The notes below the pieces were generated by a model. It was not told the origin of the DNA. It was given only the letters and a program-made list of their open reading frames with translations, and ran no database searches. A stretch of 64,000 bases of DNA from Azophilus sp965220835. Its GTDB lineage: Bacteria; Pseudomonadota; Gammaproteobacteria; Pseudomonadales; Azotimanducaceae. Position 1 is the first letter of the stretch; each line of letters starts with the position of its first letter. The translations under genes were made by a program, and so were the position numbers. The DNA lies in assembly GCA_965220835.1 (NCBI GenBank), contig OZ244842.1:682001-746000 (forward strand), read 5' to 3'. Of the stretch, positions 23,715-32,847 are shown in pieces.

Positions 23715-25354
23715 CCTGGCTGCGTCTGGCCTTGGCCAACCTTGGCCTTTCACCGCTTACGTCGGCGGTGAACGTCGTGCTCATGGGCCTTGGCACGGCA
23801 AGCATCGTGCTGTTGCTCTTGGCCGGAACCCAGTTGTCGGACACGCTGACCCGGGATGCCCGTGGCGTGGATCTGGTGCTGGGCGCGAAGGGCAGCCCCG
23901 TGCAGCTGGTGCTGGCCGCCGTGTACCACGCCGACGTCCCGCCCGGAAACATGCCTCAGCAGGAAGGGGAGCGCTGGGCCACTGACCCCCGGGTGGCGGC
24001 CGCCATCCCACTTTCCCTAGGCGACAGCTACCGCGGATTTCGCATCGTTGGCACGGAGCAGGCCTATGCGGGCCTCTATGGGGCGAACTTGGCCGCTGGC
24101 AGCTTCTGGAGCCATTCCATGGAGGCGGTGGCCGGGGCGGCGGCGGCGCAGTCGGCCGGGCTTGGGGTGGGGTCTCGGTTCGCCGGTGCTCATGGCTTGG
24201 TCGATGGCGGCCATAGCCATCAATCCATGCCTTATCGGGTGGTCGGCGTGCTTCACCCGACCGGAACCGTGATTGATCGCCTGATCCTCACCTCCTTGGA
24301 GAGCGTTTGGGCACTGCATGGGGAGGACCGGCTGCATGCGCAGGACGATCGGCCCTCCGGCGGCGAAGCGGATCACCCAGATGACCACGGCCACGATGAT
24401 CACGAAGGCCATGACCACGGCCTAGAGGACAACGGCCACGAAGGCCACGGCCATGATGATTACGAAGGCGCTGACCGCCACCACGAGGACTACGAAGTCG
24501 ATGATCACGAAGGCGATGACCGAGGCCCAGATGATAACGGCCACGACGGCCAAGGCCATGAGGACCGGCGTCACGGCCACGACGACCAAAGCCATGATGA
24601 TCGGGATCACGACCATGACGACCACGGCAATGATGAGCATGGGAATGACGAAAACGGCCATGATGGTCACGGCCACGGAGATGAACGTCACGACCATCAA
24701 GGCCAGGAAACCGAGCACCCGGAGTCGGGGCACGAGCCCGAAATCGTGGAAGAGGACCCGCAGGCTCCAAAGCGCCGCAACTCCGTCGCCCTAGAGCAAG
24801 CGGCAGCGGAGCGGGAAATCACCGCCATGCTGATTCAGTATCGGTCGCCGCTGGCGGCCACAACGCTGCCACGGGAAGTGAATGCCGGCGGTGTTCTCCA
24901 AGCGGCGTCGCCAGCCATGGAGATCTCGCGGATCCTGCAGCTCGTGGGCATCGGCTTGGATGGGCTGCGGGCCTTCTCTTGGGTGTTGATACTCACCGCA
25001 GCGCTGTCGGTGTTCGCTGCTCTCTATGGGTCACTGCGTGCCCGGCGCGGTGACCTAGCCATGCTGCGCTGTCTCGGCGCTACGCGTTGGGAGTTGCTTT
25101 GGGTGCTGTTGGCCGAGGGTTTGCTGCTGTCGGTGTTTGGGGTGGCGCTGGGCTTCCTGACCGGGCACATCGCCATGGAGTTGCTCGGCGGATGGCTAGC
25201 AAGCACCCGCGGCGTCGACTTGACCGGCTGGATTTGGATACCATCGGAAACCGTCCTGCTGTTCGGCCTGTTTGGCGTGGGTGCGCTTGCCGCCGCGCTG
25301 CCGGCCGTGCAGGCCTACCGCACCGATGTGGCCAGAACGCTGGCGGAGGGTTGA
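23711..25354 (+). CDS. FtsX-like ABC permease with long His/Asp-rich insertion
   Basis: A 547-residue MacB/FtsX-type permease. One N-terminal membrane helix (about 19-42) precedes a periplasmic domain (GVDLVLGAKGSPVQLVLAAV). Three C-terminal helices follow, with the FtsX motif LYGSLRARRGDLAMLRCLGA in the first loop. Residues about 220-341 are an insertion made almost only of His, Asp, Glu, Gly and Asn, with some 28 histidines (DDHGHDDHEGHDHG, HDHDDHGNDEHGNDENG). It lies in the predicted periplasmic loop, where it could collect zinc. In Vibrio a separate His-rich protein (ZrgA) is encoded with the transporter; here the metal-binding part is inside the permease. Overlaps DUF3299 gene by one base. 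Confidence 0.88.
   Translation: MTWLRLALANLGLSPLTSAVNVVLMGLGTASIVLLLLAGTQLSDTLTRDARGVDLVLGAKGSPVQLVLAAVYHADVPPGNMPQQEGERWATDPRVAAAIPLSLGDSYRGFRIVGTEQAYAGLYGANLAAGSFWSHSMEAVAGAAAAQSAGLGVGSRFAGAHGLVDGGHSHQSMPYRVVGVLHPTGTVIDRLILTSLESVWALHGEDRLHAQDDRPSGGEADHPDDHGHDDHEGHDHGLEDNGHEGHGHDDYEGADRHHEDYEVDDHEGDDRGPDDNGHDGQGHEDRRHGHDDQSHDDRDHDHDDHGNDEHGNDENGHDGHGHGDERHDHQGQETEHPESGHEPEIVEEDPQAPKRRNSVALEQAAAEREITAMLIQYRSPLAATTLPREVNAGGVLQAASPAMEISRILQLVGIGLDGLRAFSWVLILTAALSVFAALYGSLRARRGDLAMLRCLGATRWELLWVLLAEGLLLSVFGVALGFLTGHIAMELLGGWLASTRGVDLTGWIWIPSETVLLFGLFGVGALAAALPAVQAYRTDVARTLAEG
24368..24733 (+). repeat. Degenerate low-complexity repeat encoding the His/Asp-rich insertion
   Basis: The DNA is a string of imperfect GAC/GAT, CAC/CAT and GGC codons (for example GGCCACGATGATCACGAAGG) within the permease gene. 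Such tracts expand and contract by slippage. They also create long antisense reading frames here, which are artefacts. Confidence 0.8.
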
Positions 25355-26370
25355 TGAGCAAACGATTGAGTGTGGGAGCCTTCAGAATGGTCCGAAACGG
25401 CACCGTTGTGGCGCCTCTGGGAACTCCGGCGCGTCGCTGGCTTGGCTCCCCGTGGCGTGGGCGAAGGCTGCGCTGGCCCTTGGTCGCCTTGGCCGCCCTA
25501 ACCGGGTTGGCTCAGGCTCAAGGTTCTGAGGACGGCACTGGGGCGCTGCAGAGTGGCCTTACTGCCGAAGAACTTGCGGCCGAGCCGCCAGCGCAACCTT
25601 CGGGAGAGCCATTGACGTGGGCCGTCACCCCCGTCAACGCAGCCGACGCCACTGACATCAAGATTGAGGTGATTGCCGAGGTCGGCTACACCGATGAACT
25701 CGGGCGCCAGGTTGTGGACCTTCTTCAGCAAGACTTCGCTTACCTCGCACTCCAAGTCGAAACCGCCGATGGCCGGCCGGTCATGGGCGCGGAACCCACG
25801 TTTTCCATCGAAGGCACGAGCCTATTGCTGAAGCCGAACGAAGTTTCGCCCCGCTCCACCACGGATGCGAGCGGCATGGTTGAGTTTGCCGTCGTCGGCG
25901 GGCAGATGGGCTTGGACCGAGTGGAGGTCGAGGTTGGCGAAGCCCGCGCGGAGTTCCTGGTCAACGTCATCAGCTTGCAGGCTGCGGGCTTCCCGATGCC
26001 TCCGGTGGTGGAAGGCGGCGTGCCTTGGGAAGACTTGATGCAAGCCCGCATCCGCTATGAGGAGATGATGCTGGTCGCCGATTTTCCCCAAGCGATCTCC
26101 GATCGCGCCGGGCAGACCGTCAAGCTATCGGGATTCATGATGCCGCTGGAGCCGGACCTCAAGCAGCGCCGGTTTCTGCTCACGTCCAACCCGCCGAGCT
26201 GTTTTTTCCATGTGCCGGGCGGTCCGGCAGGGGCCGTGGAGGTGCTGGCCAGCGAAGGCATCGAAGTGTCATGGAATCCGGTGGTGCTTGAGGGACGGTT
26301 CGAGCCGCAGCAGAAAAGCCAGATTGGCGTGGTTTACCGCCTGCACGACGCGCGTTTGGTGACCCCTTGA
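25354..26370 (+). CDS. DUF3299-domain exported protein of the zinc locus
   Basis: A 338-residue protein with an N-terminal hydrophobic segment (LRWPLVALAALTGLAQAQ) after a basic lead, so exported or membrane-anchored. Residues about 80-215 look like an Ig-like or macroglobulin-type beta domain (QVETADGRPVMGAEPTFSIE). The C-terminal part carries the DUF3299 pattern: GQTVKLSGFMMPLEPDL, FLLTSNPPSCFFHVPGGPAG and VSWNPVVLEGRFEP. DUF3299 proteins occur in Zur-regulated zinc operons, but their activity is unknown. The start ATG at 25354 shares a base with the permease stop and has GGAGGG upstream; the longer frame from 25087 is inside the permease gene. Confidence 0.82.
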   Translation: MSKRLSVGAFRMVRNGTVVAPLGTPARRWLGSPWRGRRLRWPLVALAALTGLAQAQGSEDGTGALQSGLTAEELAAEPPAQPSGEPLTWAVTPVNAADATDIKIEVIAEVGYTDELGRQVVDLLQQDFAYLALQVETADGRPVMGAEPTFSIEGTSLLLKPNEVSPRSTTDASGMVEFAVVGGQMGLDRVEVEVGEARAEFLVNVISLQAAGFPMPPVVEGGVPWEDLMQARIRYEEMMLVADFPQAISDRAGQTVKLSGFMMPLEPDLKQRRFLLTSNPPSCFFHVPGGPAGAVEVLASEGIEVSWNPVVLEGRFEPQQKSQIGVVYRLHDARLVTP

Positions 26371-26388
26371 ACGGAAGGATTGTTTCAC

Positions 26389-26411
26389 GGAACGTTATAA
26401 CATAACATTTC
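26389..26411. promoter_or_regulatory. Zur box upstream of the small Cys/His protein and ZnuD-like receptor
   Basis: A 23-bp imperfect palindrome centred on AACGTTATAACATAACAT. Read on the other strand it starts GAAATGTTATG, close to the gammaproteobacterial Zur consensus half GAAATGTTATA. It ends 71 bp before the start of the gene at 26483. It shares 14 consecutive core bases (AACGTTATAACATA) with the site at 22994-23016, supporting one zinc regulon for the region. Confidence 0.68.
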
Positions 26412-26482
26412 GTCACTTCCACACTCTTGGAGCCAGCAAGTGGAGCAGCAAGGCGCACTTGAGAGTTGTTCCACCGCGCTGA

Positions 26483-26809
26483 ATGCGGAGTAACTTGAAC
26501 CTCGATTCCGGCACCCTGGTTCATCGCCCGAGGCGCCGCCGCCGAATGCTGCCGCTGTTGGCCGGCATGGTTGCCATCGCCTTGGTTAGCAGTCAGGCTC
26601 TGGCCGAATGGCATGTGGAAGGGGACGACTGCCCGGAAGCACATTGCGTGCTCTGCGCACACGCCGACCCCGGTGCTCCATTGGAAGCCGGCGTTGCTCG
26701 TGCCACGCAACCACCGCTGGCCCGTCCCGTTGCGCCCTGCAAAGGCGCGGTTCCCTGCCTCTCCCGCCCGTTCGAGAACCGACACTCCCGCGCTCCTCCC
26801 CGACTTTGA
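26483..26809 (+). CDS. Small exported Cys/His protein, possible zinc-binding accessory
   Basis: A 108-residue protein. After a basic lead there is a signal peptide (MLPLLAGMVAIALVSSQALA) and a short mature part with clustered thiols and histidines: WHVEGDDCPEAHCVLCAHAD. Small proteins of this form are often annotated as zinc chaperones of zinc-uptake loci; that is by analogy only. It lies between the Zur box and the ZnuD-like receptor, 89 bp before the latter. The C-terminal 40 residues are Arg/Pro-rich and may not be meaningful. Confidence 0.6.
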   Translation: MRSNLNLDSGTLVHRPRRRRRMLPLLAGMVAIALVSSQALAEWHVEGDDCPEAHCVLCAHADPGAPLEAGVARATQPPLARPVAPCKGAVPCLSRPFENRHSRAPPRL

Positions 26810-26898
26810 ATCGACGCTACCTCAGTCATCGCCCGGCCTCGCCACGAGGCTGGGCGCTCGGTTCACTTGTCATCAGGAATTGTCACTAGGAATCATTC

Positions 26899-29058
26899 AT
26901 GCAATCAAACATGCAAACAAAAGGGCCTCTTGCTTCGCTGGTTTTCTGGCTGGCGGTCTGGCTGGCGGTGCCCGCGACTGCGCAGGAACAGCAATCCGGG
27001 AGCGCGGATCCCCGCATTGAGGAAGTCCTGGTCATCGGCCATCCGCTTTCCGCCGACGGCTTAGCCCTGCCCCACGCCGTGATTGCCGGCAAGCAACTAG
27101 AGCGCCGGGCCATCGACAACATCGGGGAAACGGTCGCCAGCCAAACCGGCATTCACAACGGTTCGTTTGGGGTCGCAGTGGGTCGTCCTGTCATTCACGG
27201 CCTCGCCGGGCCGCGGGTGCGCATGCTTGAAGATCGAATCGACACCCTGGATGTCTCCGTAACCAGCGGTGACCATGCGGTGACGGTGGATCCGCTGGTC
27301 GCGGACCGGGTGGAGATCATGAAGGGGTCGGCCACCTTGCTGTACGGGTCCGGCGCCATTGGCGGCGTTGTGGACACGCACACGGGGCGCATCCCGAACC
27401 AGTTGCCTGATCGCATTGCGGGCAAGCTCCATGCGCTGGGCGGAGACAACGGCGAAGGCAGGAACGGCTCGTTGCGCCTGGATGGGGGCGCCGGCAACTT
27501 TGCTTGGCATCTCGATGGCTTCGCCCGCGAGAGAAACGACTACGACATTCCGGGCTACGCCGAGTCTTCCCGGCTGCGAGCATTGGAGCAGCTGGAAGAA
27601 GGCCATAGTGAGGATGAGGAGCCAGGCGACGCCCACGGGGAGGAAGAGGAGGAGCACGCGTACGGCACCGTGCCTGGTAGCGGCATGGCGTCCTATGGCG
27701 GTGCGGCGGGTTTCTCATTTGTGGGCGAGCGCGGCTTCTTTGGCGTGTCCGTGAGCCAACTGGATTCGGAGTACGGCATACCTGGGCACAGCCACGCGCA
27801 CGACGAAGACGAGCATGACGAGGAAGCGGGCCACGAAGAGGGCGAGCACGAGGGCGAGCACGGCGACCATGAGGAGCATGGCGATGAAGACCTGCCGCTG
27901 CTGGAAATGAAGCAAACGCGAATCGACGTGGAAGCCGCCTTGAACGAACCCCTGCCGGGCTTCACCGAGGCGAACCTGCGCCTCGGCATTAACGACTACC
28001 AGCACGCCGAGGGTGACGCCGTGCACGGCACCACGTTCACCAACGAGGCATGGGAGGCGCGCTTGGAGTTGTCCCATCAAAGCTGGGCTGGCTGGAGCGG
28101 CACCATTGGCGCCCAGTACGGTGACCGCGAGTTTTCCGCGATCGGCGAAGAGGCCTTCACCCCGCCGGTGGATACCCGTTCATTCGGGCTGTTCTGGGTG
28201 GGAGAGCGTTCCTTTTCCGGCTTTCAAGTGGAGGCCGGCGCCCGCTACGACCGCGTCAAGCACCAGCCCATTGTCGGCGGCAGCGACAGCTTCGACGGCC
28301 TGAGCGCATCGCTCGGCGCCATCGTGCCACTGGGGGACATCTTCCAAGCGCGGTTGCTGGCGGACTACTCAACGCGCGCCCCAGCCGGAGAGGAGTTGTA
28401 CACCGATGGTCCGCACCCTTCCACCAGCAGCTTTGAAATCGGCGACCCCAGCCTCAACGAGGAAAAGGCCTTCAACCTATCGGCGATTCTGGATGCCCAG
28501 GGCAACCGGTGGTCAGTGCACGGGTGTCTTTATGTCACTGAGTTCAGCAACTTCGTCTTTCAGCAGGCCACCGGTGAGGAGCGGCGCGGGCTGGCCGTGC
28601 TGCGGTACAGCCAAGCGGACGCCACCTTCGTGGGGCTGGATGTGGAAGGCACGGCCACGGTTGCCTACTGGGATGGCGGGCAGCTGAACCTCAGCGCCTT
28701 CTTCGATACCGTCTCCGCGGAGCTGGATGCGTCCGGCAACGACAACCTGCCCCGGATTCCGCCGCAGCGCGCAGGGCTGGGCCTGGACCTGCGCTGGGGT
28801 AGCTTCGACGCCAACATCGACTACGTGCGGGCGTTCAAGCAAAACGACGTGGCCGATTTCGAACTGGCCACCGGCGCCTATGACGATCTCCGCGCCTACG
28901 TCAGCTGGGCTGGCGAGTGGGACAGCACCTCGTTGACCGTGTTCCTGCAAGGCCGCAACTTGACCGATGCGGAGCAACGGCTGCACACGTCGATCGTCAA
29001 GGATCTGGTGCCGCAACCGGGCCGCACCATCGAAGGCGGCGTGCGCATTACGTTCTAA
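26899..29058 (+). CDS. znuD: TonB-dependent zinc receptor, ZnuD-like
   Basis: A 719-residue outer-membrane receptor: signal peptide (SLVFWLAVWLAVPATAQ), TonB box region (EEVLVIGHPL), plug domain (GETVASQTGIHNGSFGVAVG, IMKGSATLLYGSGAIGGVV) and a 22-strand barrel ending in the aromatic residue of GVRITF. Two extracellular-loop segments are rich in His, Glu and Asp: about residues 234-255 (GEEEEEHAY) and 296-334 (GHSHAHDEDEHDEEAGHEEG). Such loops mark the ZnuD zinc receptors. RVEIMKG, the plug and the upstream Zur box agree. The ATG at 26899 follows AGGA. It takes up zinc, or a zinc complex, using TonB energy. Confidence 0.9.
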   Translation: MQSNMQTKGPLASLVFWLAVWLAVPATAQEQQSGSADPRIEEVLVIGHPLSADGLALPHAVIAGKQLERRAIDNIGETVASQTGIHNGSFGVAVGRPVIHGLAGPRVRMLEDRIDTLDVSVTSGDHAVTVDPLVADRVEIMKGSATLLYGSGAIGGVVDTHTGRIPNQLPDRIAGKLHALGGDNGEGRNGSLRLDGGAGNFAWHLDGFARERNDYDIPGYAESSRLRALEQLEEGHSEDEEPGDAHGEEEEEHAYGTVPGSGMASYGGAAGFSFVGERGFFGVSVSQLDSEYGIPGHSHAHDEDEHDEEAGHEEGEHEGEHGDHEEHGDEDLPLLEMKQTRIDVEAALNEPLPGFTEANLRLGINDYQHAEGDAVHGTTFTNEAWEARLELSHQSWAGWSGTIGAQYGDREFSAIGEEAFTPPVDTRSFGLFWVGERSFSGFQVEAGARYDRVKHQPIVGGSDSFDGLSASLGAIVPLGDIFQARLLADYSTRAPAGEELYTDGPHPSTSSFEIGDPSLNEEKAFNLSAILDAQGNRWSVHGCLYVTEFSNFVFQQATGEERRGLAVLRYSQADATFVGLDVEGTATVAYWDGGQLNLSAFFDTVSAELDASGNDNLPRIPPQRAGLGLDLRWGSFDANIDYVRAFKQNDVADFELATGAYDDLRAYVSWAGEWDSTSLTVFLQGRNLTDAEQRLHTSIVKDLVPQPGRTIEGGVRITF

Positions 29059-29123
29059 TCCCAGCGCGGTTTGGGTATGGTGGTCGCCATCGGGCTTTAG
29101 CGGTCGCACGGAGGCAAACCAGG

Positions 29124-31298
29124 GTGAATCAACCGGAAGATTCAAACGATAGCGACAACCCAACCCTCGCTAGTGTTGTGCAAGCTCGGCTGCAGCGTCG
29201 GCAGTTCCTGAAGGCTTCGGTGGCTGCCGCTGCGGCAGCCGGTCTCGGATCCTTGCCGCTGGCCGGATGCGGGGACGGTGGCGCGCCCCGGCCGCAACCA
29301 GGGCGCATCGGCGAGTCGGCGCTCAGGTTCGAGGCGGTGCCCAAGTCCATCACCGACACCTTGGTGGTGCCGCCGGGGTACAGCGCTAGAGTTCTGATCG
29401 CGGTGGGCGATCCGCTGTTTGAGGGCGTTGCAGCCTACCGCGACGACGGCGACAACGCGGGCTACGCCCGCCGATGCGGCGACTGGCACGACGGCTTGGA
29501 GTACTTCGGCCTGTCCGCCAACGGCAGGCCCGACCCCAACGCGGCTGACCGGGCATTGCTGGCCATCAACCACGAGTGGGTGTCACCGGTCTTCCTGCAT
29601 CCGGCCGGACCCTCCCCATCCCCGCGCCCGGCGGCTGAGGTTGACATCGAGACCGCTGCCATGGGCGTGACGGTGGTGGAGATCTCCAAGGATTCGCAGG
29701 GTTTTTTCCGATACTCGGCGGAGTCCCCTTTCAACCGCCGCGTCACCACGCTCACTGAAATGGAGATGTCCGGGCCGCTGCGCGGCCACCCCAAGCTCAG
29801 AACGCGCTATTCGCCGGCTGGCACCCGCACCCGGGGCACGGTGAACAACTGCGGGACCTGTGCCACGCCATGGGGCACGTTGCTCACCGGTGAGGAGAAC
29901 TGGGCGGCGTTCTTCGCCCGGGACGAGCAAGACGCGGCCCGCCGCACCGCTGCGGAAAACTATGCGCTGGCCCGCTATGGCAGGCCTCCGGGGGCCGCCC
30001 AAGCCTACCGGTGGAATTCGGTGCCGGGTGATTCGGATCGCTACCGCCGCTGGAATACCAGCGTCACCGGCGCTTCAACTGATGGGAGCGACGACTACCG
30101 TCACGAGATCCACGGCCAAGGTTACATGACTGAGATCGACCCCTATGATCCCAGTTCCGAGGTGCGCAAGCGCAGCGCGCTGGGGCGCTTTGCCCATGAG
30201 GCAGGGGCCTTCTCCCGGCCGCAAGCCGGGCAGCCTCTGGCGGTGTACCTGGGTGACGATGCCCGGGGCGAGTATGTCTACAAGTTCGTCTCCGAGGCGC
30301 CTTGGGACCCGGCGGATGCCATGGCCGAAAACCGCATGGCCGTTGGCTCCAAGTACCTTGATGCTGGCAGCTTGTATGCCGCTCGCTTTCACGAGGACGG
30401 CACCGGTGAGTGGCTGCTGCTGAACATGGCCAACCCGGCGGTCGCCGGCTACGATCGCTACCCGTTCGCCGACCACGGTGACGTGCTGCTGCATGCCCGG
30501 ATCGCGGCCGACGGCGCTGGCGCCACGCGCATGGATCGTCCGGAATGGAGCACGGTCAACCCGGTCAACGGCGACGTGTACATCACGCTGACCAACAACA
30601 GCAGCCGCCAGCTCCCGGGCGAGGATGGCGGGCATGAGGTGGATGCCGCGAACCCGCGCGCCTATGAGGATCACCGCCAGGATGCAGCCCCGCAGCGCGG
30701 CAACGTCAACGGACACATCCTGCGCTTGGCCGAAGACCATCCGGGCTCGACGCAGTTTCGATGGGACATCTACTTGTTTGGAGCGGAGTCTGATGCGGAC
30801 GCCGGCTTGGTGAATCTGTCCGGCCTGACGGCGGATCAGGACTTCTCCGCCCCCGACTGCATCCGGTTCGGGAACGGCACGGGCCTGTGCTGGATCCTCA
30901 CTGACGACAATGCGATGACCGACCGTTCGAACGCCATGATGCTGGCTGCCGCGCCGGGTGAGCTGGGGGACGGCACTGCCGTGGAGCTCGACTACGGCGA
31001 GAAGACGGTGGTGACGCCCGTGGGCGCCCGGCCCGAAGCCAGCGAATTGAAGCGCTTCATGGTCGGCCCCATCGATCAGGAACTCACCGGCTTCGCCGAG
31101 AGCCCGGACGGGCGCGCGCTGTTCGTCAACGTGCAACACCCCGGCATCGGCACGCCAAGCGACGGCGTCGGGCAGCCGGAACGCTATACCAGCCACTGGC
31201 CCGGCAACGCCGGATACGGCCCCGGCGGTGACGACGCGCGCCCCCGCTCAGCCACCGTGATGATCACCAAGGACGACGGCGGCAGAATCGGCAGTTGA
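29124..31298 (+). CDS. phoX: PhoX-family (DUF839) phosphatase, Tat-exported lipoprotein
   Basis: A 724-residue protein of the PhoX family, Ca/Fe-dependent alkaline phosphatases. A twin-arginine signal (RRQFLKASVAAAAAAGL) ends in a lipobox-like PLAGC. PhoX landmarks are LLAINHEWVSPVF, NNCGTCATPWGTLLTGEENW (with Cys and Glu near the Fe/Ca centre), GRFAHEAGAF, YLGDDARGEYVYKFVS and RPEWSTVNPVNGDVYITLTN. It starts at GTG 29124, 65 bp after the ZnuD-like gene. Unlike PhoA it does not need zinc, which would suit a zinc-limited cell, though co-regulation is not shown. Some DUF839 proteins are not phosphatases. Confidence 0.85.
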   Translation: MNQPEDSNDSDNPTLASVVQARLQRRQFLKASVAAAAAAGLGSLPLAGCGDGGAPRPQPGRIGESALRFEAVPKSITDTLVVPPGYSARVLIAVGDPLFEGVAAYRDDGDNAGYARRCGDWHDGLEYFGLSANGRPDPNAADRALLAINHEWVSPVFLHPAGPSPSPRPAAEVDIETAAMGVTVVEISKDSQGFFRYSAESPFNRRVTTLTEMEMSGPLRGHPKLRTRYSPAGTRTRGTVNNCGTCATPWGTLLTGEENWAAFFARDEQDAARRTAAENYALARYGRPPGAAQAYRWNSVPGDSDRYRRWNTSVTGASTDGSDDYRHEIHGQGYMTEIDPYDPSSEVRKRSALGRFAHEAGAFSRPQAGQPLAVYLGDDARGEYVYKFVSEAPWDPADAMAENRMAVGSKYLDAGSLYAARFHEDGTGEWLLLNMANPAVAGYDRYPFADHGDVLLHARIAADGAGATRMDRPEWSTVNPVNGDVYITLTNNSSRQLPGEDGGHEVDAANPRAYEDHRQDAAPQRGNVNGHILRLAEDHPGSTQFRWDIYLFGAESDADAGLVNLSGLTADQDFSAPDCIRFGNGTGLCWILTDDNAMTDRSNAMMLAAAPGELGDGTAVELDYGEKTVVTPVGARPEASELKRFMVGPIDQELTGFAESPDGRALFVNVQHPGIGTPSDGVGQPERYTSHWPGNAGYGPGGDDARPRSATVMITKDDGGRIGS

Positions 31299-31485
31299 CC
31301 TAGTCCACTGCGGCTGACATGGCTTCATCTTCTGGCGAATTTCGCCGCGAGGGGCGCTGCCCCCAATACGCAAGCCGGTTCGCTAGACCCGCTCCGGTGC
31401 GGTTGCCGTCCGGGGGTTCTCGTTGCTCCCGCCATTGCCCCGGCGTAAGCTTGAGCCGTCTGTGCACGTAACGACGGAGGAACCG

Positions 31486-32847
31486 ATGGCCGAGGCAGTG
31501 ATGCAACTTGATCCCGACAACATGCCCCGCTCGCCGGGCCTGACCTATCAGGACTTGCTCGATCAGGACACGCGCGAAGTGCCTGAAGTGCTGCGCGCTC
31601 AGTCGCCGAAGTTTCTGGGTGACGCGGACGTTTCCGCCGCCCGCTACACCACCCCTGAGTGGCACGAGTTGGAGGTGGAGAGGCTGTGGAAGCGGGTTTG
31701 GCAGATGGCGTGCCGGGAGGAGGACATTCCAGCGCCAGGCGACCACATCCGTTATGACATCGCCAGCCTGTCGTTCATCGTCCTGCGCACGGATGCCGGC
31801 GCCATCAAGTGCTATCCCAACGCCTGCCTGCACCGAGGCCGCATGCTGAAGGAGTTCGACGGCCACGCCTCGGAGCTGCGCTGCCCTTTTCATGGCTTCT
31901 GCTGGAGCTTGGAAGGGCAGTTGGTGGACATTCCCGCCCGTTGGGACTTTCCCCACGTCAACAGCGAGGAGTTCTCCCTGCCGGAGATTCCCACGGCCAC
32001 TTGGGGCGGTTTCGTGTTCATCAATCCAGATCAGGACTGCGCGCCCTTCGCGGACCACATCAAGGACCTCGCTTGGCAGTTTGAGCGTTGGGATCTTGGC
32101 AAGCTTTACAAGCAGGCCCATGTGGCGAAGATCATGCTGGCCAATTGGAAGATCGCCCAAGAGGCCTTTTGCGAGGCCTATCACGTCAACGGCACCCATC
32201 CCCAGGTCCTCAAGAGCCTCGGCTGCGTGAACAGCCAGGTTGATATCTGGGAGAACTGCGCGCGGGTCATCACGCCGTCCTTGACCCCCAGCCCGCTGCT
32301 GGACTACGAGGTTGGCGACCAAGACATCGTGCGGGCCATGCTGGACGTCCCCGAAGGCCAGCCAGTGCCTGAGTTGCCCGAGGGCATGTCCCCGCGGGCG
32401 TGGAGTGCGGCCATGAGTCGGGAGTCCTTGCGGCCGGCGGCGGGGGACTTGGTGGACCGCTACTGCGATGCGGAGATGGTGGACAACCTGGACTACACGC
32501 TGTTCCCGAACTTCCACCCTTGGGGCGCCTTCAACCGCATCACCTACCGTTTCCGGCCCAACGGCAACGACCATCGCTCAGCCATCATGGAGTGCATGAT
32601 GCTGGCGCCATTCCAAGGCGAGCGTCCGCCGCCGGCGCCGATCCGCTGGCTGGCGCCGGATGAGCCTTGGTCCGCGGCCCTCGGCTTCCTTGGCCGGGTG
32701 TTTGACCAGGACGCGTTCAACATGCCCAAAGTGCAGATGGGTCTGGAAGCCACCTACAAGGCCGGAGTGACCTTGGCCAACTATCAGGAGTCCAAGGTTC
32801 GCTGGCTGCATCACAAGCTCACCGAGTGGGTGGAGCAGGGCCAATGA
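31486..32847 (+). CDS. Rieske non-heme iron oxygenase, large (alpha) subunit
   Basis: A 453-residue ring-hydroxylating-type oxygenase. The Rieske [2Fe-2S] motif is CLHRGRMLKEF followed by CPFHGFCWSLEG (C-x-H ... C-x2-H). The mononuclear iron site is EAFCEAYHVNGTHPQ, with a further acidic ligand likely in MVDNLDYTLFPNFHPWG. Start ATG 31486 follows ACGGAGGAACC. No beta subunit, ferredoxin or reductase is encoded nearby, so electrons must come from elsewhere. The substrate is unknown. The downstream 83-codon gene overlaps it (ATGA) and is a candidate partner. Confidence 0.9.
   Translation: MAEAVMQLDPDNMPRSPGLTYQDLLDQDTREVPEVLRAQSPKFLGDADVSAARYTTPEWHELEVERLWKRVWQMACREEDIPAPGDHIRYDIASLSFIVLRTDAGAIKCYPNACLHRGRMLKEFDGHASELRCPFHGFCWSLEGQLVDIPARWDFPHVNSEEFSLPEIPTATWGGFVFINPDQDCAPFADHIKDLAWQFERWDLGKLYKQAHVAKIMLANWKIAQEAFCEAYHVNGTHPQVLKSLGCVNSQVDIWENCARVITPSLTPSPLLDYEVGDQDIVRAMLDVPEGQPVPELPEGMSPRAWSAAMSRESLRPAAGDLVDRYCDAEMVDNLDYTLFPNFHPWGAFNRITYRFRPNGNDHRSAIMECMMLAPFQGERPPPAPIRWLAPDEPWSAALGFLGRVFDQDAFNMPKVQMGLEATYKAGVTLANYQESKVRWLHHKLTEWVEQGQ

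Noticed and set aside
24288..24770. Minus-strand frames of 100-160 codons opposite the His-rich tract, some strongly hydrophobic.
   Set aside because: They are the complement of repeated His/Asp codons; the sense strand is part of an intact permease gene.
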